Shown one piece after another: positions 20,101 to 29,168 of a stretch of DNA of 62,000 nt (position 1 is the first letter of the stretch; each line of letters opens with the position of its first letter). The stretch is from Cryptomeria japonica (Eukaryota; Streptophyta; Pinopsida; Cupressales; Cupressaceae): NCBI RefSeq assembly GCF_030272615.1, contig NC_081414.1, positions 913,767,648-913,829,647 of the forward strand, read 5' to 3'. A program made the translations under genes and the position numbers. A model generated the notes under the pieces. That model worked only from the letters and a program-made list of their open reading frames with translations, made no database searches and was not told the origin of the DNA.

Positions 20101-21407
20101 TCATCCCCAGCAATCGTGAGGCTACTCCTTCTTCAGCATATATTGATCATAAGTCATTAAAGCCCTCGACATCCAAACAAGGTGAACTTAGAGGCAAGTT
20201 TCAAGACAAAGGCATGGGAGAATACACTTTGAATCAAACAATGTTTTTACGACAAGTCATGACCTCTCCCAAGGAATATGGGAGGCCACATCCTAACAAG
20301 CAAATCTCCATCATGATGCTCAAATGGGATCCTACCATCTTTCAAAAATGGGGTGAACTAGAAGAAGAAAATTTATATAAAATGCTCTATAAGGATGTTG
20401 AAGAGGACACACATGATCAGATTATTATACCCTGTGAGAACTACGGCAAAGGCTTCAAAATTTTGCAAAGATTTGGGTATGATGGAAAAAGCCCTCTCGG
20501 ACTACGCAAAGAAGGTGTCATGGAGCCCTTACAACCTGAGCTAACTACAAGAAGGGAACACTCCAAGGGGCTTGGTTTTCTGAATCCCAGACTACATAAT
20601 AAAAGAACAAAAGAGGTATGGCGAATTAAAGTTGCCGAAGTTCAACAAGAGGATTATCCTTCCACAGACTCCAATGAGTGGGAATGGGGTTCAGAAAAAT
20701 CCTCCAGTGACTATGAGCTCACTGAAACATTCAGAGAGCCAGATGAACCCACAGAGGAGGAGGAATTTTACAAAAAGTTCAGAGTTGGTAAAAAACCAAC
20801 CCATAAGGATCCCGCACAAGCTTCATTTCAAGGTCCTAGGTCAAAATCACATAGGATGAGGACACCTGTCCCAGAAGGCTCTACTAGTGATGACAATTTG
20901 GATTTGCTCACGATCGAAACTGATGAGGAGAGTGCCATCGATGACTTCGACGATTGCCTTGACATACCTGAATATAACCACATCTTCACTATTAGTCCAG
21001 CAAACTCTGAAAACACTAAAGACCTTCCCCTTGTTCACCCCCAACTCATTGACTGGGATCATGAAGGACCAGCACAATTTGATACATTTCAAAATGATGA
21101 AGCTATTATCGACTACCTTGGCATTCGAGATGATCTTCCCCTTGGAGACCACAAAGCAGGATACGCCATAGAGCTCAACAACGTGGCATACTTTGGTGAG
21201 GGTGTCGGACCTTCTAGTCGCAAAAATGTGAAAATAAAAACAAAACAAGGGTCTTATGGCGAAAACCACACTGTGGCGCTATCTGACCCCAAAAAAGTAA
21301 AAAGAAAGGACATATCTGAGGGTGAAAACCTCTCTGAGGCGCCCGAAGATGGAAGGCTTGACATTCTCCCAGCATCATACGAGGAAAAATCATCCATGTT
21401 GGTATAA
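17178..21407 (+). CDS. Gag-protease polyprotein of element 3
   Basis: The frame encodes 1409 residues. A Q/P-rich N-terminal region precedes the gag core at about residues 344-465 (YRGRGDPKAHIRQF, MEWFSQLPPG, FIQHFSYN). The modified zinc knuckle at about 608-625 is C-x2-H-x4-H-x4-C (CEFHKSKGHKTSNC). The protease near residue 848 reads VLIDGGAGLNICTLS, then ILLGCPW; D-G-G replaces the usual D-T/S-G. A G-patch-like segment at about 1085-1133 runs from YGKGFKILQRFGYDGK to HSKGLGF. An acidic tail follows. It ends at TAA 21405-21407, but pol continues in the same frame, so the stop is either a CAA-to-TAA change or a readthrough site. Two copies of the covarying hairpin lie just before it. Confidence 0.93.
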   Translation: MVETRLQKSRRIAKEAQESVNMSSYEYDNDLFYNPEHTTLPDMNVYRHNPNVESANTINNNATHNDTVDNSSILSADIQESIMDPQFNRLVEEIMRRDRQYFLNMMAQSGAKIPHDFDLSQLMESRPSQQAQPNMDQRRPNSGGNRGPNNMMPESPSVLLQKPAIPHTQAQAYDTYTQRPSWRPYAQTHAQGIDPSRQVDTQGHPQKFDTRRPHVKIGGNIRENERPIEYGLYTQNRYGVPQREVMPSAPYMSQQYRPPYGHVSDQYHPYMQQAPPQMGVSNMGYATRNPSPPKNNLEQQIRDLQKKMEDMSTPKPTYTMRDICPYPFDKSIPMPPFPPHFVTPKFDKYRGRGDPKAHIRQFFTACIEIVAEETYLMRLFPQSLGDQAMEWFSQLPPGIKSWGDLAEAFIQHFSYNIETNVSVTTLCNTKQKEGEYFATFLQRWRNLASRCSCEIPQKQMVEMFTQNVNKAIGYDLRKACLSTFKDVIEKGLVTEKVLIEQGAIKLFKENKEDFKGKDKPKFWNKNKNTVNDGVVDANTVRLKFIFSGSSSTNNQVNTQTTSRPRRKYTPLGEPLELIFKKLVANKVITVPDFPPYEPKVKPNWWNDDEFCEFHKSKGHKTSNCHRLKNIVQDLIDRGDIEIEGHSSNQEHEVFKEPFPEHDKGKGKVTDDQANYTRAPYNYDSTINHISMDNHISTITIKNKNPENPSQKPKIVLKGVGSSSESTSECHVTTRRGKITLPGASTKNTNLSSTKPEYDLVEQLGKTPALISILELLRISPAHKAILDKILRDTAVPTDLNVDQFQAMVGYLSVPHSLRFTEADDASISQPHNAPLHVEAFIHKHQIKRVLIDGGAGLNICTLSIIRQLGYSDKAVNATNQITIKAYDDEERSSKGTVTLPLRIGPVTKDVVCQVLDLDLTYNILLGCPWIHEMRAVPSTYHQCIKFPHNGVEVTVNGDPNPFIYCNNLRSHTETIIPSNREATPSSAYIDHKSLKPSTSKQGELRGKFQDKGMGEYTLNQTMFLRQVMTSPKEYGRPHPNKQISIMMLKWDPTIFQKWGELEEENLYKMLYKDVEEDTHDQIIIPCENYGKGFKILQRFGYDGKSPLGLRKEGVMEPLQPELTTRREHSKGLGFLNPRLHNKRTKEVWRIKVAEVQQEDYPSTDSNEWEWGSEKSSSDYELTETFREPDEPTEEEEFYKKFRVGKKPTHKDPAQASFQGPRSKSHRMRTPVPEGSTSDDNLDLLTIETDEESAIDDFDDCLDIPEYNHIFTISPANSENTKDLPLVHPQLIDWDHEGPAQFDTFQNDEAIIDYLGIRDDLPLGDHKAGYAIELNNVAYFGEGVGPSSRKNVKIKTKQGSYGENHTVALSDPKKVKRKDISEGENLSEAPEDGRLDILPASYEEKSSMLV
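21258..21343 (+). other. Covarying hairpin motif, copies 1 and 2 (inside coding end)
   Basis: Copy 1 (21258-21280) is GGCGAAAA, stem CCAC, loop ACT, stem GTGG, then CGCT. Copy 2 (21321-21343) is GGTGAAAA, stem CCTC, loop TCT, stem GAGG, then CGCC. Both lie within 150 bases of the gag-protease stop. They encode G-E-N peptides in frame. Confidence 0.65.
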
Positions 21408-22679
21408 GAGACTATAAAGACAAACATTGGTACAGCAGAGGTTCCACATAACATATTTTTGGCTCAATCATTGACAGAGGCCGAGAAAGCAAGATTCATA
21501 AGCTTCTTTAAGGGACGACAAATCAACTTCGCATGGTCTTATGCTGATATGCCTGGGCTAGACCCCGATTTAGTAATGCATCATTTAACAGTCAAACCGG
21601 GGGCAAAACCAGTAAAACAAAAATTGAGGAAAATGCACCCACAAGTGGCATTATTAGTCAAGGCAGAGCTGGAGAAATTACTGGATGTCGGATTCATACG
21701 CCCAATTGATTATCCTGAATGGATTTCCAACTTAGTACCTGTTAGCAAACCAGATCGCAGCATCCGAATATGTACAGACTTCAGAGATATCAACAAGGCT
21801 TGTCCAAAGGACGATTTCCCATTACCAAACATTGATTTAATTGTTGATCTCACAGCAGGCCATGAGATGTTATCCTTAATGGACGGATTTTCTGGATATA
21901 ATCAAATCAGGATAGCACCCGAGGATCAACATAAAACATCATTCACTTGTCCATGGGGAACCTTCTGCTGGAATGTCATGCCCTTTGGGCTGAAAAATGC
22001 AGGTGCCACGTATCAACGAGCCATGACTACTATCTTCCATGATCTCATGCACATAACCATGAAAGATTATGTTGATGATCTTTTGGTTAAATCAATAGAT
22101 AGAAATACACACTTGGACATACTTTCAGTTGCTTTTGATTGGTTGGAAAAGTACAAGGTAAGATTAAACCCAAAGAAATGTGTCTTTGGAGTAACCTCCG
22201 GGAAGCTCCTAGGATTCATTGTGTCTAAAAGAGGAATAGAAGCTAATCCAGCAAAGGTCAAGGCTATCTTGGACATGCCGCCACCCAAGAATATCAGTCA
22301 ACTTCGATCTTTACAAGGGAGACTCCAGTCCATACGAAGATTCATAGCACAAATTTCAGATAAGTGTAACCCTTTCCAGCACCTGCTACACAAAAACATC
22401 AAGTTCAAATGGGATGAGAACTGTCAACAGGTTTTTCAGGCGCTCAAAGATTATCTGTTGAACCCGCCATTTTTGATGCCACCAATTCCAGATCAACCAT
22501 TGCTACTTTACATATCAGCTACTCCAACGGCACTGGGGGCACTCCTAGCACAGCAAATACCTGACGGTAAGGAAAAAGCAGTCTACTATATCAGTCGCAC
22601 ATTGGTGGGATATGAGCTGAACTACACACCAATTGAGCGTGCATGTCTTGCTGTGGTCTTTGCTTCACAAAAATTATGA
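21408..22679 (+). pseudogene. Reverse transcriptase and start of RNase H, element 3
   Basis: Same frame as gag-protease and open from the TAA onward. RT blocks are in order: FAWSYADMPGLD, EKLLDVGFIRP, ICTDFRDINKACPKDDFPLP, LMDGFSGYNQI, PFGLKNAGATYQR, and the catalytic YVDD at 22068-22079. The connection RNase H begins near 22490 (LLYISATPTALGALL) without the usual first Asp, as is typical of Tat elements. The TGA at 22677-22679 probably replaces an Arg CGA before HYMLTH. It would synthesise cDNA from element RNA in the particle. One substitution separates it from an open frame with the next segment. Confidence 0.92.
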
Positions 22680-22685
22680 CATTAT

Positions 22686-23558
22686 ATGCTCACTCACAAG
22701 ACTAAGTTGATTGCCAGAATTGATCCACTAAAATATCTGCTCAACAAAGCTACACTTACTGGGCGGCTGGCCAAGTGGGTAATGATTTTGAGTGAATTCG
22801 ACATTGAATACGTGGACAGAAAAGCTATAAAAGGACAAGCCATCGCAAATCAACTGGCAGATGCTCCCATGATAGATGATGTTCCTCTACAGTCAGAATT
22901 TCCAGATGAGTCCATTCTAATGATATCACCTGCAAAGCCATGGCAATTATATTTTGACGGCTCATACACACAGCATGGGGTAGGAGCAGGTATACTCTTT
23001 ATAACTCCCCAAGGTGATTCTATACCAAAGTCATACCGCTTATCATTTCCTTGCACTAACAATATAGCGGAATACGAGGCATTAACAACTGGGCTCAAAA
23101 TTGCAGTTCAATGGAAGATCCAAGAGCTTCGTGTTTTTGGGGATTCTCAACTGGTCATCCGTCAAGCAACTGATGATTATCAAACAAAAGATGAAAAGCT
23201 AATGCCTTACAAACAACTGGTAGATGAGCTGAAACAGCACTTTGCAAAGATAGAGTTTGAGCAGATACCAAGAGAACAGAATCGTGCTGCTGATGCCATG
23301 GCTACAATTGCTTCGCTCATTGATCTATCGCAAAATGAGACCTGCTATGAGTTCCTGGTAGACAACTTGCTGATTCCGTCATATGAGATCACTCCTACGG
23401 AAATGATATGTGTTGTTGGTCCTGAATCCCAGTTATATGGTTCCATATTCACATACCTTTGCGACAATATCTTACCTCTCGATCTATCGAACAACCAACG
23501 CCGCACTTTCATTCGCCAATCCTCCCGATACGTTATCCTAGCTGATATCCTATACTGA
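22686..23558 (+). pseudogene. RNase H end plus second (archaeal-like) RNase H, element 3
   Basis: The first 75 or so residues finish the degenerate RNase H (YLLNKATLTGRLAKW). The second RNase H at about 22938-23325 has the four acidic residues in context: YFDGSY, NIAEYEAL, FGDSQLV and RAADAMA. That second domain is the diagnostic trait of Tat-lineage elements and resembles the retroviral arrangement of tether plus active RNase H. The same frame continues into integrase; TGA at 23556-23558 probably replaces CGA (Arg). Confidence 0.92.
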
Positions 23559-24689
23559 CGAGGTCTAGATGGCACCCTTCTTAGATGTTTAGAGAGTGAC
23601 GAAGCTCAGATTGCGTTACGAGAAGTGCACGAAGGAATATGTGGTCCGCATACTAGTGGTCCTACCTTGGCCAAGAAACTCATCAGGACTGGATACTACT
23701 AGCCTACTATGGAAAAAGATGCATATCAGTTTGTCAAGAAGTGTAAGCAGTGTCAAATTCATGGAGACCTTATACATGCACCAGCACAGGAACTACAACC
23801 ACTTGCATCTCCTTGGCCCTTTTGTCAGTGGGGACTTGATCTCATAGGCAAGATTCACCCTCCTTCTTCCAATGGACATAAATTCATTATCACAGCCACA
23901 GAGTATTTCACAAAGTGGATTAAAGCCGTGCCTCTCACACAAGTTACTGGGAAACAAATTGCTACTTTCATCCTGAACTACATCATTTGCCGATACGGGA
24001 TTCCTACTTCCCTTATTACTGATAACGGGCATCCTTTCAAAAATCAGGATGTTCGTGAACTCTGTGAGCGCTTCCATATCTCCCATCGTTTCTCCACACC
24101 ATATTATCCCCAAGGTAATGGCCAAGCTGAGGTGTCTAATAAAACAATTCTCAAAATCCTTAAGAAGACAGTCGACGACGCTGACTGTAACTGGCATATT
24201 CAACTCAATCCTGCACTTTGGGCCTATCGCACAAGTGTCCACACACCTATAGGAGCTACACCCTACTCACTTGTCTACGGCTCTGAAGCCATCTTGCCTA
24301 TTGAGCTCGAGCTACCTTCTTTACGGGTCTCCTTGAGAAACATAATCAACGATGAAGACTACAGGGTCTCTCGCTTACAAGAACTAGAACTGCTGGAGGA
24401 ACGAAGGCACACTGCTTTTAATCATCTCAAGGCTTACCAACAACGAATGAGTCACAGTTACAATCACAAAGTCAAGCCTCGCACATTTGAGGTAGGTGAC
24501 TTAGTCCTCAGAGAGAACCCCAAGAATCAGCAAGACAGAGATAAGAAGGGCAAGTTCGAACCAAACTGGCTTGGTCCTTACATCATCACAGCAGTATATG
24601 GATCTGGGGCATATCAGCTCTCAACTATAGAAGGTGAACCCTTGGAGGATCCTATCAACAGCATGCACCTTCATAGGTTCTACACATAA
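23559..24689 (+). pseudogene. Integrase of element 3
   Basis: It continues the pol frame. The HHCC zinc domain spans about 23620-23770 (EVHEGICGPH then KCKQCQIHG) and is broken by one TAG near 23700, where TGG (Trp) is usual in GYYWP. The catalytic core has Asp at 23838, Asp at 24021 (ITDNGHPF) and Glu at 24129 (GQAEVSNK), giving D-x35-E. The C-terminal part ends with a GPY-type block near 24565 (LGPYIITAV) and stops at TAA 24687. It would insert cDNA into chromosomal DNA. No chromodomain follows. Confidence 0.93.
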
Positions 24690-26477
24690 GCTCTTTGGAA
24701 TATCCTAATTCAAAAATACAAAAAAAAATCAAAAATTTCAAAAATACAAAAAAAAAATAAAATTATAAAACAAAAAAATCGTTACTTGGTGAAAACCTGG
24801 CAAACAGGCGCCTTGTGACAACAAAAAAATTGAAAAATCGAAAAAGTAAAGAGAAATAATTTCGTCCAACGGTGAAAACCACTTCGGTGGCGCCCTGGGC
24901 AAGTACCATGGTGAAAACTGGGTCACCAGCGCCATGCGTAGAGACTTTGCTCCTCCATCCTTCAGGATTCTCTTTCATCCTTTCACTTTGCACACACTCA
25001 CAACCAATTCAGCCATAATAAACTTACCCAATCCCATCATGGCTTGTTATTGATCTACCCAGGATTGGTTAGCCATTCATAATAAACATCCCTTTTCACA
25101 TCCCTTTCCATCCATAATAAATCAGATCCTATCTATGACTACGACCAATCCTACGTCTAGTAATGGGTGTGGAACTGAGAACATCACATGTTTCGAGGAG
25201 TACAGTTTCTTCCAGCTTTCTTCAGTCTATCCGCGCACAGTCCGCAATAAAGCAACATTTGCATCACAGATCCGCAATAAAGTTTCGTTTTCTCCGCAAT
25301 AAAGTATCAGTTTCAGATGAGACACAGCAGCAACAATGGGCTTCAACAAATCAAATCTTTCAACAGACTCAGACAACATATGGTTCAGTGCTATCTATCC
25401 TTTTTGTGAAAGTGAACATTGTGACCACAATCAAATAAGACTTAAACAAGTGACAAGAGACACTAAAATTGAGGACTACAGTGGATGTTGGTGTCGATTC
25501 TTGGTTTTCTTTTGATTTTATCTTTTGGTGACATGTCTTTTAGCTTTTCCGGGATGTCTTTGACTAGAGATTCTATCTCCAGGATGTCTTTGACTAGAAA
25601 GGCGAGGATGGGGTATCGTCACCTATCTGCATTTGCTGTCTGTGGATTGTCTCTTAGTAATGCTATGACTTGTCCAAGGATATGAGGACACTGTGAGTCT
25701 AGTATGAACTGGGGCATTCCTTGTTTGTGACTGTCTTATCTCCATGCAAACAGGTACAATGACTTTCTGGGTCGAACAAATGCCTCGATTGTCATAACCT
25801 ATTCTGCCATAATAAAGCTCAATGATGATAACGCACAAGAAGCTCTTTCACTTTCATATCTTCTATCTTTCATCCCCCTTTCTTGATTGACTTCCATCAT
25901 CCTTCTCGAGTCCGTGTAGCCCGCTGTCACATGACTGAGTATAATGACACACCAAAAACATTTGCATTTCATATAGTTACACCTGCATCACCACATATAA
26001 GCATTTCATACATACATATAGATATCACAATTGCATCACATCCTGCATACAACACATGTTAGCACATCTCACATTTTCATTATGTAAATAATCATTTGCA
26101 TTATCATATTCATTTGCATTACATACATTCACATTTGCATCATGCATCATATATACAACATAAAAGAACAAAAATATATTGCATTACATCATATAAGCAT
26201 CCATTCAAATAAGAAACATCTCATCACATAAGGTACACATGCATATAGCTGCCGCAAAAAATGAATCATCTCATATATAATCAAAATGTGTCATGATACA
26301 ATGATGTCAAAAGAATCATATGGCTACAAAAGAATCACCCGCAGGTGTCTACAATAAAAAAATGATACATATACTGATACAATGGGGAGCCCTCTATGGC
26401 TATGATGAACTCCCTCCCTCGGAGCCGCCTGGCCTCGACGGAGTCTGAGCTGTAGATGGACCCACTCCAGGATCCCC
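24690..26477 (+). other. Non-coding region after integrase, element 3
   Basis: No gene seen on the + strand. An A-rich tract (24718-24780) is followed by three hairpin copies (24788-24933). Six AATAAA words then lie within 290 bp (25017, 25081, 25116, 25246, 25276, 25298), with another near 25815. The part 25960-26300 is low-complexity CATTTGCAT/CATACAT-rich sequence. The antisense gene ends at 26478. Confidence 0.7.
24788..24933 (+). other. Covarying hairpin motif, copies 3 to 5
   Basis: Copy 3 (24788-24812): GGTGAAAA, CCTG, loop GCAAA, CAGG, CGCC. Copy 4 (24871-24894): GGTGAAAA, CCAC, loop TTCG, GTGG, CGCC. Copy 5 (24910-24933): GGTGAAAA, CTGG, loop GTCA, CCAG, CGCC. Flanks are constant; stem bases differ but remain complementary. 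Copy 4 has a C(TTCG)G loop, which in RNA is an unusually stable tetraloop. Confidence 0.7.
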
Positions 26478-28355
26478 CTATCTCTCTGGTGGTGGTGGAG
26501 GACCCATAACCCCACCGCTGGATGCCTGCCTCCTGCGACTCCCTCCCGTAGCCATCGTTGTGCGCGACGATCTATGGAAGCTCCTCGCCTGCTGATCTGC
26601 TGGCACGGCAGCATAGTACAGATCCCTCCAATAGGCGATCTTCTCTCCAGCTCACAACACATATGCGTAGCCTGCCCCTGCATCCTCTGCTACCCGCCTC
26701 CCCGTCCTCAGAGCTATCTCGGCCTTAGTATATCTCTGGATGGCCTGGTCCCTCTCTCGCTCTATGTCCCTGAGCCTGATCCTGAGGTGATCCCTCTCCC
26801 GCACCAAATCCTCAATCTCATCTACCTGGCCCTGGCAGATCTCTCGCAGCCTCAACAGCTCATCCTCCTCAGGATCTCCTCCCTCAGCCTCTGCCTGTGG
26901 CTCCTCCTCTACAGGTGCCTGTCCCTGTGCCTCTGCCTGCACCTGTCTAGGTGCCTGAATAGGTACCTGTGCCTGTATCTGTCCCTGTCCCTGTCCCTGC
27001 ACCTGTCCAGGTCCCTGTCTAGGACCCTGTGCTGCTGGTACCTGTAGGGGTACTCCACCCCGACCCCTCACCACCACCTGGGCTGGTCTCTCCTATCCTC
27101 CCTCCCTCCGAGGTGCTACTCGCCTCTCCCCCACCACTCCTCTCCGCCTCCATCTGCCCCTGCCTCCATCTCCTCCACCATCATCATCATCATCCCCCCC
27201 CACCTCTCCCTCCAGCAGCTCTCCCGGATCTGTCAATCTCAGAAAGGGATGCTCTGCCCAATACGTAGAGTACTCTGCGTCCATCCCGACATCCTCTACC
27301 TCTGGCCACATGTCCCATGGTAATGGCTTCATCTCCGCCAGCTGTGTCACGGCCTGATCATATGATAGTAGTGGCCCGAACTGTACCTGATCTCTAACTG
27401 TACGGGCATACATGCCCGAGCCTTGTGGCATCCGTTGAATCCTGCCAAACTGCCTGCATACCCTGTCAACAAGCTGCCTCTCCAGAATATAGGGCGTCCG
27501 CCCAATCAGATACCTGCTCCTGAATGCATAGGGTAGCTCCAATGCGTCGTCATCCCACTCCTCGCACCCCAGGTACGGCCTCCAGATAACCATGTCTATG
27601 TCATCTATGACGCGCCTCCAATGCTCCAATCTACCAATCCGAGGCTGGGATGTGATCATGTCGTACAAATGCACGAAGCTCCATCCCTGCCCTCTGCCTC
27701 TGAAGTGGATCGACCGTGTGATGGGAAGGTGCTCATATGCCCACACCTGAAGGAGAGTCACTCCGCAGCCCAAGCCCACTGATCCGTGATACACAAACTG
27801 ATGCAGCTCATAGTACAAATGGGCCAGGACACATGGCCCCCATGCATACCTGGTGTTCTCTATCATCAGTGTCTCCAATGCCCCTCCCCAGCCAACTACC
27901 AATCCTCATGTGGCTCTGTCCGGACATAAATACCCACTGATAGCTCCCCCAATAACAGCCGGCAATGCTAAACCTGTGGCGGTCATGGTATCCCAGGCCA
28001 CGTGACCTGCTCGCATCTCCAAACTGGGATCCTGAAACACCCGTCTCAATGCCTCCCTGTCACCGTCACGATCGTATGGAATCAACTCTCCATCGATCGG
28101 GATATGCAGTATCCTATACACATCCTCCAATGTCACTGTCATCTCACCCATCGGCAGGTGAAACGTGCACGTCTCAGAGTGCCATCTCTCAGCCAACGCA
28201 GTCAGCAACCCCATGTTTGCCCGAAACTCAGGCACAAATAGCACATGTGTAAGACCCATCTCCTCAATGGAAATCCTATCCTGGATCGACAACTCTGGTC
28301 GCAATCTCTGTGTCGACGGGAATCTCTCCCGTGACTCCAGCATAGGCAGATACTC
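26478..28355 (-). pseudogene. Antisense plant-mobile-domain gene, exon 2
   Basis: A single reading frame of about 626 codons runs from 28355 down to TAG 26478-26480. The plant mobile domain (aminotransferase-like PMD family, as in MAIN/MAIL proteins) covers about 28240-27380. Its blocks are LAERWHSETCTFHLPMGEMT, LEDVYRIL, WGGALETLMI, LLQVWAYEHLPI and RQFGRIQRMPQG. A Q/P/G-rich linker and a coiled coil (REICQGQVDEIEDL, about 26850-26690) follow. Three in-frame stops break it (27906 TGA, 27093 TAG, 26652 TGA), each one C-to-T or G-to-A step from sense. The region is clearly GC-richer than the rest of the element, suggesting capture. A PMD protein's molecular role is not settled; Arabidopsis MAIN/MAIL1 act in silencing and genome stability. 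Confidence 0.82.
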
Positions 28356-28384
28356 CTGCAGTGAACCAATCAATCATATCAGTT

Positions 28385-28630
28385 ATCGTGGCATTCACTA
28401 TTTATCACAAAATGCTACTTGCTACCTAAATGCATACGCTTACCTATCCTAGTGACACTCACTGTTCATCACAAAGTGTTGCTATCTACCCTAGTAGTGC
28501 TCCCTATTCATCACAAAGTACTACGTGTGTGACATTCCCTGTTTATCACAAAGTGTCACTCACATTCGCACTCCCTGTTCATGACAAAGTGCTGCCTATC
28601 TTGGTGCTCCCTGTTCATCACAAAGTGCCT
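28385..28630. repeat. Degenerate tandem repeat in antisense intron
   Basis: Six or so copies of a unit containing CTGTTCATCACAAAGTG with a variable spacer, period roughly 35-50 bp. Units alternate between CACTC/GTGCTCC-type borders. Confidence 0.65.
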
Positions 28631-28799
28631 TGATCTATCCTAGTCTTCCTAGAGGACCTGCTTGAGTGTCTCCTCTCAGCAGCTTATCCAATCGACAGCG
28701 TATGTTCATCACAGAACTGCCGATTTGACCTAAAAGACTAAAACCATGCATTTTGACACATAAATGCGCTTTAAACTCCTAAACGCGCTTATAGACTGC

Positions 28800-28990
28800 A
28801 CAAACGCGACCAAGGAACACAGACGTCCCTACATGACATAAACGCTCCTACAAAGCACAGACACTTCTACATTTCACAAACGTGTCCGTATTCAGCACAA
28901 ACACGGTTCCAGGCACAGACGCGTCTGGACCCGACACAGACGCGCCTGTTGGACACAGACGTGCCTGGAACTGACACAGACGCGGTTGCA
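28800..28990 (-). repeat. GCGTCTGTG repeats, inverted copy in antisense intron
   Basis: CACAGACGCG and variants occur at about 28915, 28936, 28957 and 28975 with weaker copies from 28800. On the - strand these read GCGTCTGTG, the same orientation relative to the antisense gene as clusters 15100-15355 and 16553-16690 have relative to gag. Confidence 0.65.
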
Positions 28991-29102
28991 CATTTTTGCA
29001 TATTTTATCTGCCCTATTCCTAGCACATTTATTGCTACTAAACATGCATTTATGACAAAACTCAAAATGCGTGAAAGTACGAGGAGGTTTTCGGGTACTT
29101 AC

Positions 29103-29168
29103 CGGCTCTCCTGCATCGGCTGGTCGCTGGAATCGGCGAACACAGTCGAATCTATGAATGGAAGCCAT
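29103..29168 (-). CDS. Antisense plant-mobile-domain gene, exon 1
   Basis: ATG at 29168 opens a 22-codon exon (MASIHRFDCVRRFQRPADAG and two more residues) that ends in phase 0 at a good GTAAGT donor. Exon 2 starts in phase 0 at 28355. An overlapping longer frame (29290-29099) is open upstream but would join out of phase. The start is therefore inferred from splice phase only. Confidence 0.5.

Larger units (their letters stand above)
28356..29102 (-). other. Predicted intron of the antisense gene
   Basis: On the - strand the donor reads CCG|GTAAGT (GT at 29102-29101) and the acceptor TTCACTGCAG|GAG (AG at 28357-28356). The 747-bp intron joins exon 1 to exon 2 without changing codon phase. It holds a tandem repeat (28385-28630) and inverted GCGTCTGTG repeats (28800-28990). 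A genomic-type intron kept in a retroelement is expected only when the gene is antisense to the packaged RNA. Confidence 0.65.

Noticed and set aside
20847-21269. 140-codon - strand frame over the gag-protease C-terminus
   Set aside because: Shadow of the acidic + strand coding region; no domain and no splice or promoter support.
26574-28633. Several + strand frames over the antisense gene
   Set aside because: Low-complexity P/S/L translations opposite a clearly coding - strand frame; shadows of the plant-mobile-domain gene.
26478-29168. Plant-mobile-domain frame as a resident host gene
   Set aside because: It lies wholly between pol and the 3' LTR of an element with intact target duplication, and has three stops; it is element cargo.
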